This document shows, piece by piece, positions 1 to 4,897 of a DNA stretch of 7,355 bases (its first letter is position 1; each line of letters begins with the position of its first letter). This DNA comes from Aeromicrobium sp. (GTDB taxonomy: Bacteria; Actinomycetota; Actinomycetes; Propionibacteriales; Nocardioidaceae). The stretch is taken from the NCBI GenBank assembly GCA_023254755.1, contig JALRKU010000346.1, positions 1 through 7,355 of the forward strand. The letters run 5' to 3'. The notes below the pieces were generated by a model. It was given only the letters and a program-made list of their open reading frames with translations, was not told where the DNA came from and did not search any database. Both the position numbers and the translations under genes were made by a program.

Positions 1-1325
1 CCGAGGTGTTCGACCGCGACGGCGCCGACGCGATGCGCTGGTTCCTGATGGCCTCGCCGATCCTGCGCGGCGGCAATCTGGTCGTCACCGAGCAGGGCAT
101 CCGCGACGCCGTGCGCCAGGTGATGATCCCGCTCTGGAACAGCTGGTACTTCTTCAGCCTCTACGCGAACCTCGTGCCGGGTCTCGACGCCCGCTCGGTC
201 ACCGACGCCGAGGACAGCGATCCCATGGACCGCTACGTCCTCGCCAAGCTCGGCCAGTGGGTCGACGAGATGACCGGCCACCTCGACGACTACGCGATCG
301 CCGAGGCCTGCGAGTCGACGCGCGTGTTCCTCGACGTGGTCACCAACTGGTACATCCGCCGCTCCCGCGAGCGGTTCTGGGTCGACACGACGACCGACGG
401 CTGGGACCTCGACGCGGCGCGCGCCCCGTTCGACACCCTGTTCACGGTGCTCGAGACGGTGACCCGCGTCGCGGCTCCCCTGCTGCCGCTGACGACGGAG
501 GAGATCTGGCGTGGCCTCACCGGTGGACGGTCGGTGCACCTGACCGACTGGCCGCTCGCGTCGGACCTGCCGACCGACGACGCGCTCGTCGCCGCGATGG
601 ACACCGTGCGGGAGATCTGCACCGCGGGCTCGTCGATCCGCAAGGCGCAGGGCCTGCGGGTCCGGCTGCCGCTGGCCTCGCTCGACGTGGCGGTGCCCGA
701 TCCCGCGGCCCTCGAGCCGTTCGCGGAGATCGTCGCGGGCGAGCTGAACGTCAAGCAGGTGCGATTCATCGCGACCGACTCCGCCGAGGCGCAGGCGTTC
801 GGCCTGTCGCAGAAGCTGACCGTCAACGCTCGGGTCGCGGGTCCGCGGCTCGGCAAGGACGTCCAGACCGCGATCAAGGGCTCGAAGTCCGGCGACTGGT
901 CGGTCGACGCCGACGGGGTCGTGACGTCGGGCGGGCTCCGGCTCGTCGACGGGGAGTACACGCTCGATCAGGTCGCCGAGGGGGGCGACGGCGCCGAGCT
1001 GGCCGTGCTGGCGTCGGGCGGCTTCGTGGCCCTGTCGACCGAGGTGACGCCCGAGCTGGAGGCCGAGGGACTCGCGCGCGATCTCGTGCGCGGCGTCCAG
1101 CAGGCGCGTCGCGACGCCGGCCTGGAGGTCGCCGACCGCATCTCGCTGTCGATCGGCGGCAGCGACGCGGTCCTGGCCGCCGCCACCACGCATCAGGACC
1201 TGGTCGCCGCCGAGACGCTGGCCTCGACGTACCGCGTGCTCGCCGCCGGTGAGGCCCCTGCCGCGGCGGTGCCCGTCGAGGTGGCGGGTGGCCACGCCGC
1301 GTTCGTGCTGATCAGCACGCAGTGA
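1..1325 (+). CDS. ileS: Isoleucyl-tRNA synthetase, C-terminal part (5' end outside window)
   Basis: Cytoplasmic class I aminoacyl-tRNA synthetase that charges tRNA-Ile with isoleucine. The frame is open to the left edge (first whole codon at base 3), so the catalytic Rossmann fold, editing domain and KMSKS loop lie upstream. The window opens on the segment that usually follows KMSKS: a FDRDGADAMRWFLMASP stretch. Numbering from the GTG at base 6, the helical anticodon-binding domain spans about residues 72-230, with the conserved NWYIRRSRERFW motif at 114-125 and PLLPLTTEEIW at 158-168. The remaining ~200 residues (LNVKQVRF at 247-254, LGKDVQTAIKG at 282-292, ELEAEGLARDLVRGVQQARRDAGL at 350-373) match the C-terminal extension of long type 2 (eukaryote-like) IleRS, not the zinc-finger tail of the E. 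coli type. Stop is TGA at 1323-1325. A hairpin terminator follows after 8 nt. The GTG at base 6 is internal, not a start. Family assignment is very secure; the type 2 call is from C-terminal character. Confidence 0.96.
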   Translation, partial: EVFDRDGADAMRWFLMASPILRGGNLVVTEQGIRDAVRQVMIPLWNSWYFFSLYANLVPGLDARSVTDAEDSDPMDRYVLAKLGQWVDEMTGHLDDYAIAEACESTRVFLDVVTNWYIRRSRERFWVDTTTDGWDLDAARAPFDTLFTVLETVTRVAAPLLPLTTEEIWRGLTGGRSVHLTDWPLASDLPTDDALVAAMDTVREICTAGSSIRKAQGLRVRLPLASLDVAVPDPAALEPFAEIVAGELNVKQVRFIATDSAEAQAFGLSQKLTVNARVAGPRLGKDVQTAIKGSKSGDWSVDADGVVTSGGLRLVDGEYTLDQVAEGGDGAELAVLASGGFVALSTEVTPELEAEGLARDLVRGVQQARRDAGLEVADRISLSIGGSDAVLAAATTHQDLVAAETLASTYRVLAAGEAPAAAVPVEVAGGHAAFVLISTQ

Positions 1326-1333
1326 TCCCGCCG

Positions 1334-1363
1334 CCCGGTCCCTCGTCGACGCGAGGGACCGGG
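1334..1363 (+). terminator. Hairpin terminator after ileS
   Basis: A perfect 12-bp inverted repeat: CCCGGTCCCTCG at 1334-1345 pairs with CGAGGGACCGGG at 1352-1363 around the 6-nt loop TCGACG. It starts 8 nt after the ileS stop. There is no T-tract, which is common for actinobacterial hairpins. The right arm ends 2 nt before the -10 hexamer of the next gene, so the hairpin DNA occupies the usual -35 region of that promoter. Confidence 0.7.
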
Positions 1364-1365
1364 GC

Positions 1366-1371
1366 TACGGT
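1366..1371 (+). promoter_or_regulatory. Putative leaderless -10 element of the two-domain VOC gene
   Basis: TACGGT fits the actinobacterial TANNNT -10 pattern and ends exactly 6 nt before the ATG at 1378, which would place transcription initiation at or next to the start codon. No Shine-Dalgarno sequence precedes the ATG, consistent with a leaderless mRNA. No convincing -35 box is seen because the ileS terminator stem fills that space. Confidence 0.5.
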
Positions 1372-1377
1372 CGGGAC

Positions 1378-2073
1378 ATGTCGGTCCGACTCCTGGCCCT
1401 GACCATCGCGACACCCCGCCCGCGCGAGGTGTCGACGTTCTGGGCGCGACTGCTCGACCGCGACGCCGTCGACGACCTCGACGGAGTCCTCGTGCCGGGC
1501 TCCGACACCCAGATCGGGCTGCGGTTCGTCGAGGACCCTCGACCTGTCACGCACCCGACGCGCGTGCACCTGCACGTGACGAGCGACCACGCCGTGTCGC
1601 AGGACGCCGTGGTGGCGCAGGCCCTCGCGCTTGGCGCCGTGCACCGCGACGTCGGCCAGCAGCCGGACGAGGGCCACGTCGTGCTGGCCGATCCCGACGA
1701 CACGCCCTTCTGCGTCATCGAGCAGGGCAGCTCGTTCCTCGCCGGCACCGGCGTCCTCGGTGAGCTGGCGTGCGACGGCACCCGGGCCGTCGGACTGTTC
1801 TGGAGCGCGGCGCTCGACTGGCCGCTGGTGTGGGACCGGGACGAGGAGACCGCGATCCAGTCGGCCGCCGGAGGCACCAAGATCGCGTGGGGTGGACCAC
1901 CCGTGCATCCGCACGACGGCCGCTCGCGCCAGCGCCTCGAGCTGGTCTCCGACGACCTCGACGCCGACGTCGAGCTCCTGATCTCGCTGGGTGCCGCCCC
2001 TCTCGGCACCGACGGTCCCGGTGTCGCGCTCGCCGACCCGGACGGCAACGAGCTCCGGGTCCGCGCGGGCTGA
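1378..2073 (+). CDS. Two-domain VOC/glyoxalase-like protein
   Basis: 231-residue soluble protein of the vicinal oxygen chelate superfamily, which includes glyoxalase I, extradiol dioxygenases and bleomycin/fosfomycin resistance proteins. Two tandem copies of the fold are visible. The N-terminal half (about 4-115) has ALTIATPRPREVSTFWARLL, the central strand RVHLHVTSD at 62-70 and the closing VLADPDDTPFCVIE at 102-115. The C-terminal half (about 118-229) has GLFWSAAL at 139-146, RLELVSDDLDADVELLISLGA at 186-206 and the closing VALADPDGNELRVR at 216-229. The DP(D/E)GNE-type closing strand is typical of actinobacterial glyoxalase-like (Glyoxalase_6-type) domains, so a specific glyoxalase I function is unlikely and the substrate cannot be named. 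ATG 1378 is chosen because the VOC fold begins within a few residues of it. It lies 52 nt after ileS, across a terminator, so it is probably its own transcription unit. Confidence 0.88.
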   Translation: MSVRLLALTIATPRPREVSTFWARLLDRDAVDDLDGVLVPGSDTQIGLRFVEDPRPVTHPTRVHLHVTSDHAVSQDAVVAQALALGAVHRDVGQQPDEGHVVLADPDDTPFCVIEQGSSFLAGTGVLGELACDGTRAVGLFWSAALDWPLVWDRDEETAIQSAAGGTKIAWGGPPVHPHDGRSRQRLELVSDDLDADVELLISLGAAPLGTDGPGVALADPDGNELRVRAG

Positions 2074-2106
2074 CCTCGCTGCGAGCTGAGGGCCACCCGC
2101 CGAGCC

Positions 2107-2135
2107 TTGCGCTCGATGAAACGGAGCCGTACTCT
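2107..2135 (+). promoter_or_regulatory. Predicted promoter of the tetR-exporter operon
   Basis: TTGCGC at 2107-2112 (3 of 3 in the TTG half of a -35 box) and TACTCT at 2130-2135 (TANNNT -10) are separated by exactly 17 nt. The expected start of transcription, about 7 nt past the -10 box, is near 2141-2142, at the left edge of the palindrome at 2140-2162. A repressor bound there would block initiation. The assignment rests on pattern only. Confidence 0.55.
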
Positions 2136-2139
2136 CTGA

Positions 2140-2162
2140 TGGAACGAAACGGTTTCGTTCCA
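2140..2162 (+). promoter_or_regulatory. Probable TetR-family operator (23-bp palindrome)
   Basis: Arms TGGAACGAAAC (2140-2150) and GTTTCGTTCCA (2152-2162) are perfect reverse complements around a single central G at 2151. The site is AT-richer than its surroundings, starts 4 nt after the -10 box and runs into the first base of the Shine-Dalgarno. This is the expected placement and size for a TetR-family autorepression operator, where homodimers bind palindromes of about 15-25 bp. No second copy was seen in the window. That the adjacent regulator binds it is inferred from position. Confidence 0.75.
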
Positions 2163-2167
2163 AAGGA
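2162..2167 (+). promoter_or_regulatory. Ribosome binding site of tetR
   Basis: AAAGGA lies 5 nt before the ATG at 2173 and decides the start. An earlier ATG at 2168 directly abuts it and reads only ATG-ACA-TGA, so it cannot start the gene. The first base of the site overlaps the palindrome's last base. Confidence 0.65.
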
Positions 2168-2172
2168 ATGAC

Positions 2173-2778
2173 ATGACACCGGCCGAAGCGGCCGCCCGTC
2201 CTCGCATCGAGGGCGAGCGGGAGCAGGAGATCCTCGACGCCACGCTCGACGTGCTCGCCGAGGTCGGCTACGACAAGCTGACCATGGACGCGGTGGCCGC
2301 CGCCGCCAAGGCGTCCAAGGCCACGCTCTACCGACGCTGGGAGACCAAGGCGAGCCTCGTGCTCGACGCCTTCATCTCGCAGAAGGGGCCACTCGTCGAG
2401 CTGCCCGACACCGGCACGCTTCGCGGCGACCTCATCGAGATCCACTGCGGGCACGGCGGCATCGCGCAGGAGCGTCAGCTGGCGATCTTCAGCGCGGTCC
2501 TCACCGCGCTCGGCCGAGACCCCGAGTTCGCCGAGCGCTACCGCTCGGAGTTCCTGGCCCCTCGGATCGCCCGCAACACCGAGGTCTACCGCCGGGCCCA
2601 GGCTCGGGGCGAGGTGCGCGACGACGTCGACATCGACCTCGTCTCGACCGCGCTGCCGGGCATCGTCCTGCACCGCCAGTTCGTGCTGGGCCTCCCCGCC
2701 ACCCCGGACTCGGTCATCGACGTGATCGACCGTCTCATCCTCCCCTCCGTCCTCACCACCCCCGAGAAGGAATCATGA
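2173..2778 (+). CDS. TetR/AcrR-family transcriptional regulator
   Basis: 201-residue one-component repressor, a typical TetR length. The N-terminal DNA-binding domain spans about residues 16-62. It contains ILDATLDVLAEVGYDKLTMDAVAAAA, then the helix-turn-helix with recognition helix KASKATLYRRW at 46-56, followed by ETKASLVLDAF. The rest is the helical ligand-binding and dimerisation domain: LRGDLIEIHCGHGG at 83-96, RDPEFAERYRSEFLAPR at 115-131, and VDIDLVSTALPGIVLHRQFVLGLP at 152-175. This resembles the TetR_C_11-like class often paired with drug exporters. The start at ATG 2173 is supported by AAAGGA 5 nt upstream. The stop TGA at 2776-2778 overlaps the ATG at 2775 of the exporter, giving an ATGA junction. 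The palindrome over the predicted transcription start suggests it represses its own operon and is released by a substrate of the pump. The ligand is unknown. Confidence 0.93.
   Translation: MTPAEAAARPRIEGEREQEILDATLDVLAEVGYDKLTMDAVAAAAKASKATLYRRWETKASLVLDAFISQKGPLVELPDTGTLRGDLIEIHCGHGGIAQERQLAIFSAVLTALGRDPEFAERYRSEFLAPRIARNTEVYRRAQARGEVRDDVDIDLVSTALPGIVLHRQFVLGLPATPDSVIDVIDRLILPSVLTTPEKES
2765..2771 (+). promoter_or_regulatory. Ribosome binding site for the ATG at 2775
   Basis: AGAAGGA sits 3 nt before the ATG at 2775, inside the last codons of tetR. No comparable purine-rich site precedes the in-frame GTG at 2807 (upstream sequence CTCGGCTGGCGCTG). This supports 2775 as the ancestral start of the exporter although it is now out of frame. 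Confidence 0.6.
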
Positions 2779-2806
2779 CCAAGACCAAGCACCTCGGCTG
2801 GCGCTG
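2775..2806 (+). other. Out-of-frame N-terminal leader of the exporter (apparent 1-base deletion)
   Basis: Reading from ATG 2775 gives MTKTKHLGW, a plausible cytoplasmic leader of a DHA2 exporter, then hits TGA at 2829-2831 after 18 codons. The transporter frame is open here but has no ATG, GTG or TTG before 2807. Adding one G to the GG at 2800-2801 would make TGG GCG CTG GTG and join the leader to the body as MTKTKHLGW-AL-VVICTAQ, restoring a full first transmembrane helix and a 525-residue protein. I read this as a single missing base, either a sequencing error or a real frameshift. Confidence 0.7.
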
Positions 2807-4351
2807 GTGGTCATCTGCACCGCGCAGATGATGGTCGTGCTCGACAGCACGATCGCCAACATCGCCCTGCCCTACATCACCGCGGACCTCGACATCTCCG
2901 ACGCGAACCGCCAGTGGATCGTCACCGGCTACGCCCTCGCGTTCGGCGGCTTCCTGCTCCTCGGCGGCCGCCTCGGCGACCAGCTCGGCCGCCGCCGCGT
3001 GTTCGTGATGGGCCTGCTGCTGTTCGTCACGGCCTCGGCGCTGGGCGGCCTCGCCCAGAACGAGGCGATGCTCCTCGGCTCACGGGCCCTGCAGGGTCTC
3101 GGTGCCGCACTCGCGTCGCCGGCCGCGCTCGCCCTGATCACCACGACCTTCCCGCCCGGACCCGAGCGCAACCGCGCGTTCTCCGTGTTCGCCGCGATCG
3201 CCGGCGTCGGTGCCGCGATCGGCCTGGTCCTCGGCGGGTGGCTCACCGGCCTCGAGCTCGGCAGCGTCGACGGCTGGCGGCTGACCTTCCTCATCAACGT
3301 CCCGATCGGCCTTGCCGCCGCCTGGGCGGCACCGCGCCTTCTCGACGAGAGCGTCCCGCGCGACGTGCCGCTCGACGTCCCCGGCGCCGTGATCGGCACC
3401 GCGGGTCTCGTCTCCCTGGTCTACGGCCTGGCCCGCGCCGGCGAGGAGGCCCACGGCTGGGGCGACCCCTGGACGATCGCCGCGCTCGCCGCCGGTGTCG
3501 TGCTGCTCGTCGCGTTCGTCGTGGTCGAGCGCACCGTGAAGAACCCGCTGCTCCCGCTGCGCCTGTTCGCCGAGCGGTCGCGAGCCGTCGCCTTCGTGTC
3601 GATGATGATCACTCCGGCCGCGATGTTCGCAATGTTCTTCTTCCTGTCGCTGCTGGTGCAGAACGTCGTCGGGTGGAGCCCGCTCCACACCGGTCTCGCC
3701 TTCCTGCCCTTCGCCGTCGGCATCGTCGCGGGCGCAACCACGTCGTCGAAGCTGGTCACCAAGATCGACCCCCGCTTCCTGGCGGGGACCGGCACGGCCG
3801 TCGCCGGGCTGGGTCTGTTCCTGTTCTCCCGGGTCAGCGTGGGCGACAGCCCGCAGCGCCTGGTGGAGGCCGCGACCGGCGGCACGCCGCTGGGCGACGA
3901 CATCCACTACTGGACCCAGATCGGTCCGTGGATCGTCATGATGGCCTTCGGCATGGGCCTGACGTTCGTGACCATGACCCTCGTGGCGGTCCACGGCATC
4001 CCCGCCGAGGACTCCGGCATCGGGTCAGGCGTGCTGAACACGATGCAGCAGGTCGGCGGCGCGCTCGGCCTGGCGACCCTGTCGACCGTCGCGCTCCACT
4101 TCGCGAACGACAAGGCCGACAGCATCGCGGCGTCCCTGCAGTCGGCCGGTGGCGGTGCGTCGTCGGCCGAGACGCAGAAGGCGCTCGAGACCGTCGTCGG
4201 ACAGGCCGCGTTCACGCACGGCGCCACCAACGCGTTCCTCGTCGGGGCGTTCATGATCTGGACCGCCTCGGCGATGCTGTGGATCTTCCTCAGCATCAAG
4301 CACGAGGACCTGCACCCCGAGGACGCTCCCGAGGGCGTGGCGGTCGCCTGA
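2807..4351 (+). CDS. DHA2-family (EmrB/QacA-type) MFS drug exporter, N-terminus disturbed by a frameshift
   Basis: Inner-membrane proton-driven multidrug exporter with about 14 hydrophobic segments. Numbered from GTG 2807 (514 residues): motif D1 LDSTIANIALP at 12-22 in helix 1 with Asp13; QWIVTGYALAFGGFLLLGGRLGDQLGRRR at 36-64 covering helix 2 and motif A; RALQGLGAALASPAALALI at 93-111; antiporter motif C region GVGAAIGLVLGGWL at 133-146, with Leu140 where the classic motif has Pro; WRLTFLINVPIGLAA at 157-171. Later helices lie roughly at 197-208, 225-241, 260-285, 295-312, 325-340, 373-396, 412-431 and 474-497, with polar loops at about 342-370 and 433-468. The C-terminal tail is short and acidic. 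It is co-transcribed with tetR by an ATGA overlap at 2775, but that ATG is one base out of frame, so the in-frame GTG would cut helix 1 short and lacks a Shine-Dalgarno. Without the lesion the protein is 525 residues. The substrate is unknown. Confidence 0.92.
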   Translation: MVICTAQMMVVLDSTIANIALPYITADLDISDANRQWIVTGYALAFGGFLLLGGRLGDQLGRRRVFVMGLLLFVTASALGGLAQNEAMLLGSRALQGLGAALASPAALALITTTFPPGPERNRAFSVFAAIAGVGAAIGLVLGGWLTGLELGSVDGWRLTFLINVPIGLAAAWAAPRLLDESVPRDVPLDVPGAVIGTAGLVSLVYGLARAGEEAHGWGDPWTIAALAAGVVLLVAFVVVERTVKNPLLPLRLFAERSRAVAFVSMMITPAAMFAMFFFLSLLVQNVVGWSPLHTGLAFLPFAVGIVAGATTSSKLVTKIDPRFLAGTGTAVAGLGLFLFSRVSVGDSPQRLVEAATGGTPLGDDIHYWTQIGPWIVMMAFGMGLTFVTMTLVAVHGIPAEDSGIGSGVLNTMQQVGGALGLATLSTVALHFANDKADSIAASLQSAGGGASSAETQKALETVVGQAAFTHGATNAFLVGAFMIWTASAMLWIFLSIKHEDLHPEDAPEGVAVA

Positions 4352-4371
4352 TCCTCCGGTGGTCGACCTGG

Positions 4372-4399
4372 GGTCCCCGTCGCGGTCGCGGCGGGGACC
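4372..4399 (+). terminator. Hairpin terminator after the exporter
   Basis: A 12-bp stem (4372-4383 with 4388-4399, one G-T wobble at 4380/4391) closes on the 4-nt loop GGTC, starting 20 nt after the exporter stop. The core GGTCCCC/GGGGACC echoes the GGTCCC/GGGACC core of the ileS hairpin. There is no T-tract. It separates the tetR-exporter operon from the next gene. Confidence 0.65.
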
Positions 4400-4422
4400 T
4401 CGCGTCTGTCGGTGTCGTGGCG

Positions 4423-4428
4423 CAGGAT
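4423..4428 (+). promoter_or_regulatory. Putative leaderless -10 element of the single-domain VOC gene
   Basis: CAGGAT (NANNNT, with the key A at position 2 and T at position 6) ends 6 nt before the ATG at 4435, the same geometry as TACGGT at 1366. The sequence between it and the start, CGGTGC, is not a Shine-Dalgarno. The match is weaker than the site at 1366 because the first T is absent. Confidence 0.35.
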
Positions 4429-4434
4429 CGGTGC

Positions 4435-4875
4435 ATGAGCACGCGCGACGTCCAGATCACCTTCGACTGCGCCGATCCCGCAGCACTCGCCTCCTTCTGG
4501 GCCGACGCCCTGGGCTACCGCCTGCAGCCCCCTCCCGAGGGGTTCGAGACCTGGGAGGCCGCGTTGGCCGCATTCGGGGTGCCGGAGTCGCAGTGGAACA
4601 GCCGCTCGGCGGCGCTGCCTGTCGAGGGCGCGGGCCCGCGGCTGTTCTTCCAGCGCGTCCCCGAGGGCAAGGTGGCCAAGAACCGCGTGCACCTCGACGT
4701 CCGGGCCGCTCCCGGCCTCGAGGGCGACGAGCGCATGGCCGCTCTCGAGGCCGAGGCCACGCGGCTCGAGTTGCTCGGCGCGTCACGCGCCTATCGGGTC
4801 GAGCCCGACGGCCGCATGGAGGCCGGGTTCATCTCGATGCACGACCCCGAGGGCAACGAGTTCTGTCTCGACTGA
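4435..4875 (+). CDS. Single-domain VOC/glyoxalase-like protein
   Basis: 146-residue cytosolic VOC-fold protein. The fold is nearly the whole chain: opening strand VQITFDCADPAALASFWADALGYRL at 6-30, an insertion PPPEGFETWEAALAAFGVPES at 32-52, GPRLFFQRVPEGKVAKNRVHLDVRA at 67-91, helix DERMAALEAEATRLELLGA at 98-116, and closing strands GFISMHDPEGNEFCLD at 131-146. The FQRVPEGKVAKNRVHLDV and DPEGNEFCL signatures are typical of actinobacterial Glyoxalase_6-type proteins. These probably dimerise to build the active site, and their substrates are mostly unknown. ATG 4435 is preferred because the fold starts five residues later; the same frame extends far upstream only as an antiparallel-like shadow of the exporter and is not a fusion. 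It resembles each half of the two-domain VOC protein upstream (FWA..L, RVHL.V, DP.GNE), so they are distant paralogues. It probably dimerises where the other is covalently duplicated. Confidence 0.88.
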   Translation: MSTRDVQITFDCADPAALASFWADALGYRLQPPPEGFETWEAALAAFGVPESQWNSRSAALPVEGAGPRLFFQRVPEGKVAKNRVHLDVRAAPGLEGDERMAALEAEATRLELLGASRAYRVEPDGRMEAGFISMHDPEGNEFCLD

Positions 4876-4885
4876 GCCGACCGGG

Positions 4886-4891
4886 CAGACT
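4886..4891 (+). promoter_or_regulatory. Putative leaderless -10 element of the acetyltransferase gene
   Basis: CAGACT (NANNNT) ends 6 nt before the GTG at 4898, the third occurrence of this spacing in the window. No Shine-Dalgarno is present in the 22-nt gap. Given the short gap, read-through from the VOC gene is equally possible. Confidence 0.3.
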
Positions 4892-4897
4892 GTCGGG

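Noticed and set aside
2075..2115. Small hairpins CTCG-CTG-CGAG and CGAGC-CTTGC-GCTCG after the two-domain VOC gene as a terminator
   Set aside because: Stems of only 4-5 bp and no T-tract; the second overlaps the predicted -35 box. Expected by chance at this GC content.
1312..2673. A 453-codon minus-strand open frame
   Set aside because: Mirrors the VOC and tetR genes in a complementary frame, with no family motif and no plausible start signals.
3080..3994. A 304-codon minus-strand open frame with a hydrophilic D/E/H-rich product
   Set aside because: Antisense to the exporter's membrane-spanning codons; complement of hydrophobic codons yields such polar sequence. No family resemblance.
4361..4368. 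8-bp palindrome GGTCGACC between exporter and VOC gene as an operator
   Set aside because: Too short, common in high-GC DNA, and located before the terminator hairpin rather than at a promoter.
2914..4875. A 653-codon open frame that would fuse a long arginine-rich segment to the VOC protein
   Set aside because: The upstream part is an alternative frame of the exporter, rich in R/P/G as expected from high-GC third positions. Only the part from ATG 4435 resembles a protein family.
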